Below are positions 1 through 7,843 of a DNA stretch of 19,491 nt, piece by piece. The stretch's first letter is position 1. Each line of letters begins with the position of its first letter. This DNA comes from Scatosoma sp045577595 (GTDB lineage: Bacteria; Bacillota; Clostridia; Christensenellales; Borkfalkiaceae). The notes beneath the pieces were generated by a model, which searched no databases, was not told the DNA's origin, and was given only the letters and a program-made list of their open reading frames with translations. A program made the translations under genes and the position numbers. The stretch is taken from assembly GCA_045577595.1 (NCBI GenBank), contig JAZNIR010000154.1, positions 1 through 19,491 on the forward strand. The letters are read 5' to 3'.

Positions 1-1
1 C

Positions 2-220
2 TCGATTAGCAGTGATACTACGAAGGTGCAATACGCTGACGGCAAAAAGAAAACCACTGACGGTCTTGCTTCCGACGCAAATGGATTAAAAACGGCTATT
101 GAAACGGCGAGTGGCGCGACGAATACGCTTCCCGAATCGTACAATTCCTACTGGAATTTGACGGAAAACGGATTAAGCTTTGGCAATACGGAAGTGCTTA
201 CGTTTACGGCGCAAGGCTAA
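2..220 (+). CDS. C-terminal end of a large secreted protein (5' end outside window)
   Basis: The reading frame is open from the left edge and stops at 218-220, so only the last 72 residues are present. They closely match the end of the 793-aa secreted protein at 580-2961: both have SDANGLKTAI, LPESYNSYW, GLSFG and VLTFT.QG before the stop. The intact paralogue is a signal-peptide protein with Ig-like and beta-helix-like regions, so this was probably a secreted surface protein of the same kind. A GTG at 26 is inside the homologous region and is not a true start. A strong Shine-Dalgarno-like AAGGAGGG follows at about 229-236, but no start codon lies at the right distance. Function beyond surface exposure is unknown. 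Confidence 0.8.
   Translation, partial: SISSDTTKVQYADGKKKTTDGLASDANGLKTAIETASGATNTLPESYNSYWNLTENGLSFGNTEVLTFTAQG
68..220 (+). repeat. Direct repeat copy 1 (3' end of paralogous secreted gene)
   Basis: This stretch runs from GCTTCCGACGCAAATGG to the stop codon and is nearly the same DNA as 2827-2961, apart from an 18-bp length difference after the TTAAAAACGGCTAT block and scattered substitutions. Similarity at the DNA level shows a recent duplication or gene conversion between tandem genes. Confidence 0.8.
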
Positions 221-286
221 AAAAACATAAGGAGGGAATAGTTAAGAAAAGTAACACATAAACGGTAACTTTTAGGACTGAACAAA

Positions 287-321
287 TTTACTTACACCCC
301 AAAAAAAAGGGTGTAAGTAAA
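287..321 (+). repeat. Perfect 13-bp stem-loop between secreted genes
   Basis: TTTACTTACACCC at 287-299 pairs perfectly with GGGTGTAAGTAAA at 309-321, leaving a CA8 loop. No T-tract follows on either strand, so a standard intrinsic terminator is not clear. A second, smaller hairpin (CGTAAAC 334-340 with GTTTACG 348-354) follows before the 46-codon gene. The interval 221-384 holds nothing else. The stem may separate the upstream mRNA from the next unit, or stabilise a 3' end. Confidence 0.65.
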
Positions 322-384
322 GGCGTTCAAAAGCGTAAACGACCGTTGTTTACGGAAAAACTAAAAAAAGGAGAATTAAAAACC

Positions 385-525
385 ATGAAAAGAAAGTATG
401 TAAGCGTTAAGGTTCGCGTATTTACGGCGGAAGAAGATATCGTAACGCTCAGCGGACCTTCGGACGACCCGAACGTGGACGACGGATACGATCTTTCGGG
501 TTTTACCGGTTTGTTCAAATCGTAA
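385..525 (+). CDS. 46-aa small protein of the MKxxY..KVRVF family
   Basis: A 46-codon gene with a good ribosome binding site (AAAAGGAG at about 366-373) 11 nt before ATG. The product starts MKRKYVSVKVRVFTAEED, continues IVTLSG and ends in an acidic Gly/Asp/Pro-rich tail. It shares 12 of its first 23 residues with the 49-aa product at 16443-16592 (M, K, Y, KVRVF, A, D, T, S in register), and the tails diverge. That conserved head across paralogues supports a real gene. It has no signal peptide, membrane segment or cysteine. It lies between two large secreted-protein genes, 54 bp before the second, so it is probably co-transcribed with it. Function is unknown; a peptide precursor or an accessory protein for its secreted neighbour are guesses. 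From memory, short clostridial proteins with ED[IV][IV].xSG cores look alike; this was not checked. Confidence 0.75.
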   Translation: MKRKYVSVKVRVFTAEEDIVTLSGPSDDPNVDDGYDLSGFTGLFKS

Positions 526-579
526 AGAACGACGGGTAAAACCCCGCATCCGGAAAAAATAAAAAAAGGAGAAAACAAA

Positions 580-2961
580 ATGAAAACTATCAAACAAAAA
601 CTTTTGCATAGCAAACTTTCCGTAATTGCCGTTTTGTTTTTCGCTTTAATCTTGCTCGTAACGGGCGGATTTGCGACGAGAAAGGCAAGCGCGGAAACGC
701 AAGCGACGTTTTCAGAGAGTCAATTCGTAATGTGCGACGGCGCGGAAGTGCGTACGGACGGAGCAAAGAGCGGTATTCGTTTCGTAGCAAAGCTCGGCGA
801 CGCAGTGCCTACGGAAACGAATTATCCGAATTTGAAGTACAACGTAATGATTGTTCCCAAAGCGTATATCACGTATTACGAAGTTACGGGCGATTGGTAT
901 ACGGCGTTGAAAGCGGAAATGGACGCGGATGAAAATCTTACGAATAAGACGATTATTACGATGCAAACCACGCCTTTTTACAGCACCGAAGTTGTTGAAG
1001 GCGAAGAAGGCTGGTATATTCGCGGTACGCTTAGCAACGTAAAATACGACAATATCAACGTAGAATGGTTTGGTATGGCGTACATAACCTACGACGGAAC
1101 CGAAACGGACGAAGCAACGGGCGAACCGAAGACGGAATATTTGTACGCGCAAATCCCCGAAACGGACGCAAACGTAAGAAGCCTTGTTTATTGCGCGTCG
1201 GGCTATTTGAATATTTACGACTACGACGAAACGGTGGAAGAACAAAAGAACGCGAAAGATACGCTCACGAACTTCGTTGCGCAAGGCGTCAATAAAGCGT
1301 CGGGCGTTGCGGAAGCAGACAAAAACAATCAAACGAAATTAAACGCATACGTAAACAGCCTTGCAAACGTTACGGAAACGACGAATCTTCTTCCTAAGAA
1401 AACGGCAAATTGGACGGCAATTATGCCCGAAGGCGTTAATTTACACGTCGCGTACGGCGCGGAAGATAATGCTTACGCAACCTACGAAAACGGCGTGATT
1501 ACGGGCGTACAAGGCGACAACAACGCGGCAACGACGAAAGACGTAACGATGAAAATACTCGGTACGTCGTACACCCACCCCGTGCACGTATACGTAACGG
1601 AAGTTAGTTGCACTGGCGCGACGGAGATTTTCTCTTGGGCTGGCACAATCGGCGGTACGGAATTTGCAAACAGCGTAACGCTTACGCCGACGGCAAAAAT
1701 AGACGGTGAAGACGCGGAACTCGTTTATTGGCAAATCCACGATGACGATAAAGACTACGCTACGGTGGAAAACGGCGTGGTAACGGCAACGAATCAATCC
1801 AAATACTTTGCAACGAAAGAAGTAAACGTTCGTGTTCGGATTAGAGTTGGTGGCGAGAATGGTCCGGTGGTGAACGGTGAATATATTACAGTACCCGTAT
1901 CCTTCCCGATTGCATACAAAGATGCACCGATTGCCTACGGCGATTTACTTCAAAATAAATTGACGACGACGGATAACGTGGCGAGCGAAGCGGTAGAAAC
2001 AGCGCAAGCTATAAACACCGACGCGCTTACGGCGACGGGTTGGACGGGCAACGTTTCTCAATTCCTTGTCGCTTCGGATATGCAGACGGATATTTTCGAT
2101 GTAAATACGAATACGACCAACGTAAATACCGCATACGCAAAGAACGAAGCAGGCGAAGGCAAGCAATTCGTCGTAGTTTCTTCCGAAGGCTACGGCTATA
2201 TGGTGGAAGCGGCAGTTGTAACCTATAAAATTATGGACGGCGCGCAATTGAACGTATTCTTTGACTCTTACAAGGATGATAGAGATGGTAACGTTACGAC
2301 TACGGGAACGTACGTGACGTTGGGTGCGAATATTGAAGGAGCTAAATATCATAAAGGCGTTCAAGGCACTAACTCTACGTACTTCGATGGTGTATTTGAT
2401 GGGAGAGGTTATGCGATAAAGATGGCTGACGGAGAGGCTTGTCTTAGAGGTTTTTTTGCTGACATTATTGGAGGTAATGCTGTTATAAAAAATACGGCGT
2501 TTATGATAAACAAAAGTAATCATGCGGGCGGTGGCTTAGCGCGTAACTTAAAAGGGAACGTAGTCATAGACAATTGCTACATTGAGCTTGCAACGTTGGC
2601 TACGTCAAACGCACAAGGAGGTATTGCGTCTACTGGGGTGGCAACGGCAACGGTTACGAACACCATTGTCAACATAAAGAGTACAGCTTCGACAAGCTCT
2701 GACAACAAAGGTACGTTTTTGGCTACTAAAGGAACAGGAGTAGACTTCGATACTTGTTTTTCAATAACCAGTGATTCGACCAACTTTAAGTATGCGGTTG
2801 GTGATACTAAAACGACGATAAACGTTGCTTCCGATGCAAATGGATTAAAAACGGCTATCGGTGCAACGCTTCCCGAATCGTACAATTCCTACTGGACGTT
2901 GACGGACAGCGGATTGAGCTTTGGCACGACGCAAGTGCTTACGTTTACGACGCAAGGCTAA
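580..2961 (+). CDS. Large secreted protein, 793 aa, Ig-like and beta-helix-like regions
   Basis: ATG follows an AAAAAAAGGAG site. Residues 1-38 are a signal peptide with a positive start, a hydrophobic core (VIAVLFFALILLVTGG) and an A-S-A cleavage site. Residues about 40-235 form a globular module starting SQFVMCDGAEVRTDGAKSG, of a type I recall from clostridial secreted proteins. About 270-440 are Ig-like (BIG-type) beta segments with short ENGV motifs (YENGVITG, VENGVVTA). From about residue 570 to 740 there are Gly/Asn/Thr-rich strands (FDGVFDGRGYAI, VIKNTAFMI, VVIDNCYIEL) typical of a right-handed beta-helix. There is no LPxTG motif or transmembrane anchor at the C-terminus. It is probably an extracellular adhesin or glycan-binding protein; no catalytic motif was recognised. 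The part encoded at about 2260-2800 is more AT-rich than the rest. Its tail is shared with the partial gene at 2-220. Confidence 0.85.
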   Translation: MKTIKQKLLHSKLSVIAVLFFALILLVTGGFATRKASAETQATFSESQFVMCDGAEVRTDGAKSGIRFVAKLGDAVPTETNYPNLKYNVMIVPKAYITYYEVTGDWYTALKAEMDADENLTNKTIITMQTTPFYSTEVVEGEEGWYIRGTLSNVKYDNINVEWFGMAYITYDGTETDEATGEPKTEYLYAQIPETDANVRSLVYCASGYLNIYDYDETVEEQKNAKDTLTNFVAQGVNKASGVAEADKNNQTKLNAYVNSLANVTETTNLLPKKTANWTAIMPEGVNLHVAYGAEDNAYATYENGVITGVQGDNNAATTKDVTMKILGTSYTHPVHVYVTEVSCTGATEIFSWAGTIGGTEFANSVTLTPTAKIDGEDAELVYWQIHDDDKDYATVENGVVTATNQSKYFATKEVNVRVRIRVGGENGPVVNGEYITVPVSFPIAYKDAPIAYGDLLQNKLTTTDNVASEAVETAQAINTDALTATGWTGNVSQFLVASDMQTDIFDVNTNTTNVNTAYAKNEAGEGKQFVVVSSEGYGYMVEAAVVTYKIMDGAQLNVFFDSYKDDRDGNVTTTGTYVTLGANIEGAKYHKGVQGTNSTYFDGVFDGRGYAIKMADGEACLRGFFADIIGGNAVIKNTAFMINKSNHAGGGLARNLKGNVVIDNCYIELATLATSNAQGGIASTGVATATVTNTIVNIKSTASTSSDNKGTFLATKGTGVDFDTCFSITSDSTNFKYAVGDTKTTINVASDANGLKTAIGATLPESYNSYWTLTDSGLSFGTTQVLTFTTQG
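2827..2961 (+). repeat. Direct repeat copy 2 (3' end of 793-aa gene)
   Basis: Second copy of the segment at 68-220, ending at the stop codon of the 793-aa gene. Long identical blocks, such as CTTCCCGAATCGTACAATTC, are shared. The two copies lie about 2.7 kb apart in direct orientation, so homologous recombination between them could delete or swap the intervening genes. Confidence 0.8.
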
Positions 2962-2969
2962 AATATTTT

Positions 2970-3037
2970 GCTATACGCAACGTGTAGCGGAAAATAAAAA
3001 AGAATGGTCAACCGATACGCCCAAAGCGTATCGGTTG
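2970..3037 (+). other. Two consecutive stem-loops before the lipoprotein gene
   Basis: GCTATACG (2970-2977) pairs with CGTGTAGC (2981-2988) around a 3-nt loop. CAACCGATACGC (3009-3020) pairs perfectly with GCGTATCGGTTG (3026-3037) around CCAAA. Neither stem has a downstream T-tract on the plus strand. On the minus strand the second stem is followed by a T-rich run, but no minus-strand gene ends here. They probably form a structured 3' end of the secreted-protein mRNA or 5' leader of the lipoprotein mRNA. Confidence 0.5.
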
Positions 3038-3051
3038 GCAAAAAAACGTTT

Positions 3052-3597
3052 ATGAAAAAATCACTTTTATTAGCTATTTGTTTAACGGCAATTTCTTTGT
3101 CGGGGTGTAAAGCCCCGACAGGGAAATTTTTGCCGTTAGAAAATACGGGAAAAACGTATACGATAACGTTCCGTCAAGACGGACAAAAAGACGTTACGCG
3201 TAGTGTAAAGGCGGGGGAAACGCTTTTGAATATTCCTACGCCCGTTCAAAAGGACGGCTACACCACCGTTTGGGATAAGACGGAATTTACTTCCCTTTCA
3301 AAGGACGTGCTCGTTTTGGCGGTTGCCACTGCAAACGAGTACACGATTTCGTTTGATTTAACGTCTAAATGGGGGGAAGTGCAGTTCTCTGACGACGAAA
3401 AAAAGGTTACGTTTGACGACGCGTATGCGTTAGAATCGCCAAGCTTGTACGGATTTTTCTTTACAGGCTGGGAAATCAAAGACGAAGGAACACCCTTCGA
3501 CGGCGAAGGATTTTATACGATTGCCGACAACGTAACACTGGTGCCTACGTGGGAAAAAGACGAAGATTCCTATCGTTGGTGGGGCGGTTTAATCTAA
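3052..3597 (+). CDS. Lipoprotein with two InlB-type (Listeria-Bacteroides) repeats
   Basis: The chosen start gives MKKSLLLAICLTAISLSGC, a textbook lipoprotein signal with lipobox L-S-G-C and lipidated Cys19. An in-frame ATG at 3004 would add 16 residues, but it sits at the edge of a stem-loop and would put a long tail before the signal. The Shine-Dalgarno is poor for either start. The mature part has two repeats of the small beta module often called InlB B-repeat or Flg_new: one from YTITFRQDG to about VLVLAV, and one from YTISFDL through FFFTGWEI to LVPTWE. These modules occur in cell-surface proteins and are thought to mediate binding or act as spacers. The 181-aa protein is likely membrane-anchored outside the cell. 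It is the first gene of the run through 8083, 23 bp before the esterase gene. Confidence 0.75.
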   Translation: MKKSLLLAICLTAISLSGCKAPTGKFLPLENTGKTYTITFRQDGQKDVTRSVKAGETLLNIPTPVQKDGYTTVWDKTEFTSLSKDVLVLAVATANEYTISFDLTSKWGEVQFSDDEKKVTFDDAYALESPSLYGFFFTGWEIKDEGTPFDGEGFYTIADNVTLVPTWEKDEDSYRWWGGLI

Positions 3598-3620
3598 CGA
3601 ACGAAAATGGAGAGAAAAAT

Positions 3621-4664
3621 ATGAATATTAACGGATTTTGCCACGACGGCGTGGCGCAAAGGACAAAACCCAAACTTGCTTTTGACGAAACGAAGGATTT
3701 TGCTGTTTGGAAAGCAGAAGTAAAAGAGAAATTAACCGAGCTTTTGGGGTTGGACGTGATTGCGGAAAACGCTTGCCCTTTGCAAATGGAAATTATAGAA
3801 GAAGAAAAAAAGGACGGATACAAACAAATCCGTTTTGAATTTCAAAGCGAAAAGGGCGCAGTCGTGCCTTGTTATTTGCTTATTCCCAATACGGGCAAAG
3901 AAAAATACCCTGTGGCAATCGTATTGCAAGGGCATAATAAGCAGGGTTTTTACAGTTCGATTGGCAAAGCGCTTTGCCACGAAACGCTCGATTACGATAC
4001 GGGCAGGGGCACGTTTGCCATACAAGCCGTAAAGCAAGGATATATCGCGCTTGCAATCGACCAACGCGGTATGGGTAGCCGTTCGGCGGTGAATACGATT
4101 GAACGGCGCGTAAGTTTAAATCCGCGTGGCGATTGTTACTACGAAGCCACGACGGCGCTTATGCTTGGCAGAACGATTATTGGCGAGCGGTGTTGGGACG
4201 TATCCCGCGCTATTGATTTGATTGGCAATTATTTCAAGGCGTGCGATTTGGATAATATCGTCATCACGGGAAATTCTGGCGGTGGCACAGCGAGTTTTTA
4301 TGCGGCTTGTGTAGACGAAAGAATAAGCGTATGCGCGCCCAGTTGTTCGTTTTGTCCTTATCCCGAATCGGTTTTACGATTTTATCATTGTTCGTGCAAT
4401 TATATTCCGCAAGCGTTCCGCTTTTTTGATATGCAAGATTTGGCGTGTTTGATTGCGCCGAGAAAGCTTTCTATTATTGCGGGGAAATACGATACGGCGT
4501 TTTTAATCGACGGGGTTACGCGTGGTTATAAAACGGTAGAAAAAATCTACGAAAAAGCAGGTGCAAAAGAAAATTGCCGTTTGACGGTTACGGACAAAGG
4601 GCATTGGTGGTGTGAAGATATCGTTTGGCAGGTTATCGGAGAAACGCTAAACTCTTGTAAATAG
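3621..4664 (+). CDS. Alpha/beta hydrolase, acetyl-xylan-esterase or dienelactone-hydrolase-like
   Basis: The start at 3621 is preceded by GGAGAG at 3609-3614; a longer frame from 3549 overlaps the lipoprotein gene and lacks a ribosome binding site. The 347-aa product has an alpha/beta-hydrolase order: oxyanion segment VLQGHNKQG, then AIDQRGMGSR, nucleophile elbow GNSGGG with Ser219, acid Asp291 in AGKYDTAF, and His328 in DKGHWW. N-terminal residues about 40-95 form a cap-like lead-in seen in the large esterase family near PF12715. It has no signal peptide, so it is probably cytoplasmic. Next to a GH28 glycosidase and a sugar isomerase, removal of acetyl or other ester groups from imported oligosaccharides is a reasonable role. 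The substrate is not determinable from sequence. Confidence 0.82.
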   Translation: MNINGFCHDGVAQRTKPKLAFDETKDFAVWKAEVKEKLTELLGLDVIAENACPLQMEIIEEEKKDGYKQIRFEFQSEKGAVVPCYLLIPNTGKEKYPVAIVLQGHNKQGFYSSIGKALCHETLDYDTGRGTFAIQAVKQGYIALAIDQRGMGSRSAVNTIERRVSLNPRGDCYYEATTALMLGRTIIGERCWDVSRAIDLIGNYFKACDLDNIVITGNSGGGTASFYAACVDERISVCAPSCSFCPYPESVLRFYHCSCNYIPQAFRFFDMQDLACLIAPRKLSIIAGKYDTAFLIDGVTRGYKTVEKIYEKAGAKENCRLTVTDKGHWWCEDIVWQVIGETLNSCK

Positions 4665-4689
4665 GCGATAATAATGAAGGAGTTTATCA

Positions 4690-5523
4690 ATGAGAAGATT
4701 GGTGTACGCGACAGGAGTTTTTAAGAATTTTATAGGAACATCCACAGCAAATTCTTTGGAAGAAGAGCTGGAATGGATTGCGGAAGCGGGTTTTGACGGT
4801 ACGTTTACGGGCTGGAAGGAAGGCGAAATGCCCGCGCGTGCGCAAAGCATAGAAAAGGCAGGATTATATTATCAATCCGTTCACGCGCCCTTTAATAACG
4901 TAAACGAGTTGTGGGTATGCGGTGAAGCGGGTGATGCCGAAGCGGATAGATTGATTCGATGCCTTCGTGAATGTAGTGAAATCGGCGTTAATTTGGTGAT
5001 TATGCATCCGGGTAAAACGGGTAGCGCATTGCCCCCGCAAATAGGCATGGAAAGATTTGAAAAGATTGTAAAAGAAGCGGAAAAATTAGGCGTGATTATC
5101 GCTTTGGAAAACACGGGGACGCTCGTGTACTTACAAACGCTTTTGACGAACTTTAAAGACAATAAAAACGTGGCGTTTTGCTTTGACACGGGACACGAAA
5201 ACGGATATACGCCCGACGTAGACGTATTGAAAGAATTTGGGAAACCGATATCTTTACATTTAAACGATAATATGGGTAAATTTTTAGAACCTGCGCATTG
5301 GTACGACGACGCGCATATGTTGCCCTTCGACGGAACTTGTAACTGGAAAAAAATAACGGACGATTTGAAGTCGCTCGGCTATACAGGCGACGTTACGTTA
5401 GAAGTAATGGGGAACAATCGTCCGAATAAAAACACGCACGATATTTACAAGCATTTAACATATAAAGAGTTTTTAGCGCTTGCTTGTGAAAAGGCGAAAA
5501 AATTCCGTTCAATGATGGATTAA
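4690..5523 (+). CDS. Sugar phosphate isomerase/epimerase (xylose-isomerase-like TIM barrel)
   Basis: ATG follows GAAGGAG 9 nt upstream. The 277-aa protein has the size and layout of the AP-endonuclease-2/xylose isomerase-like TIM-barrel family: His65 in SVHAPF, His106 in VIMHPG, metal ligand Glu140 in ALENTG, Asp166 and His169 in CFDTGH, His190 in SLHLND, His209 in DAHMLPFDG and Glu238 in TLEVMG. These residues normally hold a divalent metal and allow ketose-aldose isomerisation or epimerisation. It has no signal peptide, so it is cytoplasmic. It lies 25 bp after the esterase gene and 11 bp before the GDPD gene, so all three are likely one transcript. The exact sugar cannot be assigned; a role downstream of the GH28 enzyme is inferred from position. 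Confidence 0.85.
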   Translation: MRRLVYATGVFKNFIGTSTANSLEEELEWIAEAGFDGTFTGWKEGEMPARAQSIEKAGLYYQSVHAPFNNVNELWVCGEAGDAEADRLIRCLRECSEIGVNLVIMHPGKTGSALPPQIGMERFEKIVKEAEKLGVIIALENTGTLVYLQTLLTNFKDNKNVAFCFDTGHENGYTPDVDVLKEFGKPISLHLNDNMGKFLEPAHWYDDAHMLPFDGTCNWKKITDDLKSLGYTGDVTLEVMGNNRPNKNTHDIYKHLTYKEFLALACEKAKKFRSMMD

Positions 5524-5534
5524 AGGAAAAAGTT

Positions 5535-6377
5535 ATGGATTTTGAAAAAAGTATTTATGAAAATAAACAACGACTCGGCAGACCTTTCTTGGCTGCGCAT
5601 AGAGGGATTTGTGGCGCAAACGTACCGTGTAATACGATGCTTGCGTTTCAAATTGCCGTTGAACAAGGTGCGGATATTGTGGAGATAGACGTGGCAAAAT
5701 CGAAAGATGGGGAATTTTTCGTTTTTCATCCGAAAATGGAGCCAGTTTTTTTAAAAAGCGAAAAACTGATTGCTGAAATGACGGCGGATGAAGTCTCTCA
5801 ACTGTTTTTATACAATCAAGACGACGTTATTACGCATTACAAAGTGCCTACGTTGGAAGAAGTTTTAACGTACCTTAAAGATAAAGTATATATCAACGTG
5901 GATAAGTTTTGGACGGACGTAGAAGGTATATCCAAAGTGATACGGAAAGTAGGCGTAGAAAAACAAGTGATTGTAAAAACGTTTACCGACGAGGAAAGTC
6001 TTGACAACGTAACCAAATACGCGTCTGATTTTATGTTTATGCCTTTGATAAAGAAAAAAGATGAAATTACGGATATGTTGCTTGAAAAGGGTGTAAACGT
6101 AATTGGCGTAGAGATTTTATTTAAAGACGAAGAAGAAGACGTTATTTCCGACGCATATATTCAAAAAATGCACGATAAAGGGCTGTTGATTTGGGCAAAC
6201 GCAATCGTTTACGACGAGCGCGCGGTTATTTCGGCTTATCATACGGACGACGTAGCTATGGGCGGAAATCCAGATGAGGGCTGGGGCTGGCTTATCCGTA
6301 AAAATATAGATATTATTCAAACGGATTGGCTTTGGGCGATGAAAGCGTATTTAAAAAGCAAAAAAGCAGGATTATAA
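5535..6377 (+). CDS. Glycerophosphodiester phosphodiesterase family protein
   Basis: A Shine-Dalgarno AAAGGA lies 7-8 nt before ATG. The 280-aa protein follows the GDPD TIM-barrel pattern: AAHRGICG with His22-Arg23, the NT..AF helix at residues 33-38, GADIVEIDVAKSKDG with metal ligands Glu50 and Asp52, and FVFHP with catalytic His65. The usual third metal position (N-x-E-x-K in relatives) reads NVDK, with Asp123 and Lys124. Variants from consensus are Cys instead of Glu in the usual PENT motif, and HP rather than HD after the second histidine. The core acid-base histidines remain, so it is probably active. Family members release sn-glycerol-3-phosphate from glycerophosphodiesters. In a glycan cluster the target may be a glycerophosphate-decorated glycan or teichoic-acid fragment, which is inference. 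No signal peptide. Confidence 0.82.
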   Translation: MDFEKSIYENKQRLGRPFLAAHRGICGANVPCNTMLAFQIAVEQGADIVEIDVAKSKDGEFFVFHPKMEPVFLKSEKLIAEMTADEVSQLFLYNQDDVITHYKVPTLEEVLTYLKDKVYINVDKFWTDVEGISKVIRKVGVEKQVIVKTFTDEESLDNVTKYASDFMFMPLIKKKDEITDMLLEKGVNVIGVEILFKDEEEDVISDAYIQKMHDKGLLIWANAIVYDERAVISAYHTDDVAMGGNPDEGWGWLIRKNIDIIQTDWLWAMKAYLKSKKAGL

Positions 6378-6395
6378 TGGAAAATAGTAGATAAT

Positions 6396-7775
6396 ATGAT
6401 TTACAAGGTTAAGAAATTTAGCGTAATTTCGCATAAAAAATTTTTACATACACAAGTAGTTCAAAAAGCAATCGACGAATGTAGCGCAAACGGCGGTGGT
6501 ATCGTTCGATTTGGGACGGGTAGGTACGTGTTGAGCACCGTTTTTCTTAAGAATAACGTAACGATAGAAATCCCCGAAGGTACGGAAATTTTAGGAGCGG
6601 AAAGCTATTACGATTACGCGCAAGAAGAAAAGGTGGATTATCCGATATATCAGGATTCGTCGCATACCTACTATCACCCCTCGCTGTTCGTAGGGCTCGA
6701 TTGCGAGAACGTCAAAATTACCGGCGGTGGTAAAATTGATATGCGTTCCGTTTGGGACGAAGACGGGGTACGTGGCGCAGCAATCAAGCATAGGGGGGCA
6801 AAGTGTATTGCTCTCAAAAATTGTAAAAACGTGGAAATTTCCAATTTGGGGATTTACAACGTAACCGATTTGGCAATCTACTTCGCGGGCTGTGAAAACG
6901 TGGATATTTACGGTATTAAAATGCGCGTGTATATCGACGGAATATCGCCCGATAACTCTAAAAACGTGCGTATTCACGATTGCGACGTGGAAACGGGCGA
7001 CGACGGAATTGTATTCAAGTCGTCTTATACGCTCAATAAGCTGGATATATGTAAAGATATTCACGTATGGAATTGTAAAATAAAAAGCCGTTGTAACGCA
7101 ATTAAATTCGGCACGGAAACGAACGGCGGGTTTGAGAATATTCTGATTGAAGATATAGAGATTAGACAAACGCGTATTACGGGCATCTCGATTGAAAGCG
7201 TAGACGGCGCGATTGTAGACGGCATAACGATACAGAACGTAAAAATGACGAACGTAAACGCGCCGATATTTATCCATGTGGGTAAACGTATGCGTGGACC
7301 TGCGGGGCGAGCAATAGGAAAAATACGCAACGTAACGTTAGAAAATATTACGGCGGACGGACCGTACGAGCCGTACGAGATAATGGCTTGGAATTATTTT
7401 AGTTATAAAGCCAATGATTTTTATCAAGACCCGAAAGTGTTTGGGTTTGCGGAAAGCTTTGACGGTACGAAAGAAACGGATGATTGGCAAATGACAAGTA
7501 ATATTTGTGGATTAAAAGAAAGTCCGCTTGAAAATATTACGCTGAGAAACGTTCATTTAAAACTTGTAGGTGGGGTAAAGGAATATGAGAAAGAAGTGCC
7601 CGAAGAAGCCCAAGATTATCCCGAAGTGTACGTATATGGACGAATATTGCCTGCAAAGGGAATTTATTTTAGGCATATAAACGGATTGAATTTGGAAAAC
7701 GTAACGGTGGCAACCTATCGCGAAGACAAGAGAGAAGATTTTGTTTTAGAAAAGGTGAAAGGCATTACGCAGTGA
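6396..7775 (+). CDS. Glycoside hydrolase family 28 (polygalacturonase-like), cytoplasmic
   Basis: A 459-aa right-handed beta-helix protein. The N-terminal VVQKAIDECSANGGGIVRF and GRYVLSTVFLKNNVTIEI stretches are the usual GH28 opening (Q.AID.C...GGG.V...G.Y....L.LK..V.L). The catalytic region is GISPDNSKNVRIHDC with Asp186, then ETGDDGIVFKSS with Asp202-Asp203, matching the three acids of GH28. The usual G-H-G segment is replaced by CNAIKFGTET, as in divergent members that act on oligosaccharides. The start has only a weak ribosome binding site (GTAG); an ATG at 6378 stops after five codons. No signal peptide is present, so the enzyme should act inside the cell on imported galacturonide or related oligosaccharides. 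The gap to the GDPD gene is 18 bp. The substrate is uncertain. Confidence 0.85.
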   Translation: MIYKVKKFSVISHKKFLHTQVVQKAIDECSANGGGIVRFGTGRYVLSTVFLKNNVTIEIPEGTEILGAESYYDYAQEEKVDYPIYQDSSHTYYHPSLFVGLDCENVKITGGGKIDMRSVWDEDGVRGAAIKHRGAKCIALKNCKNVEISNLGIYNVTDLAIYFAGCENVDIYGIKMRVYIDGISPDNSKNVRIHDCDVETGDDGIVFKSSYTLNKLDICKDIHVWNCKIKSRCNAIKFGTETNGGFENILIEDIEIRQTRITGISIESVDGAIVDGITIQNVKMTNVNAPIFIHVGKRMRGPAGRAIGKIRNVTLENITADGPYEPYEIMAWNYFSYKANDFYQDPKVFGFAESFDGTKETDDWQMTSNICGLKESPLENITLRNVHLKLVGGVKEYEKEVPEEAQDYPEVYVYGRILPAKGIYFRHINGLNLENVTVATYREDKREDFVLEKVKGITQ

Positions 7776-7801
7776 ATTGCTAGTAAAGGAGAGTTAATAA
7801 T

Positions 7802-7843
7802 ATGTTTACTGTGTTTGAACAAGTATTTATGCTTATATTATAA
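7802..7843 (+). CDS. 13-codon mini-ORF with strong RBS, possible leader peptide
   Basis: ATG at 7802 is preceded by AAAGGAG about 9 nt upstream, the best ribosome binding site between the GH28 gene and the terminator at 8111. It encodes MFTVFEQVFMLIL and stops with TAA at 7841-7843, directly against the ATG of the next frame (TAAATG). It could be a translational-coupling leader, a tiny hydrophobic peptide, or a remnant of a shortened gene. No codon run suggests amino-acid attenuation. Confidence 0.4.
   Translation: MFTVFEQVFMLIL

Noticed and set aside
3004..3051. Upstream start for the lipoprotein
   Set aside because: The ATG sits at the edge of a 12-bp stem-loop and would add 16 residues before an otherwise perfect lipoprotein signal peptide.
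3549..3620. Longer N-terminus for the esterase, starting at 3549
   Set aside because: It overlaps the end of the lipoprotein gene, has no ribosome binding site and adds a basic tail unlike the family; ATG at 3621 with GGAGAG fits.
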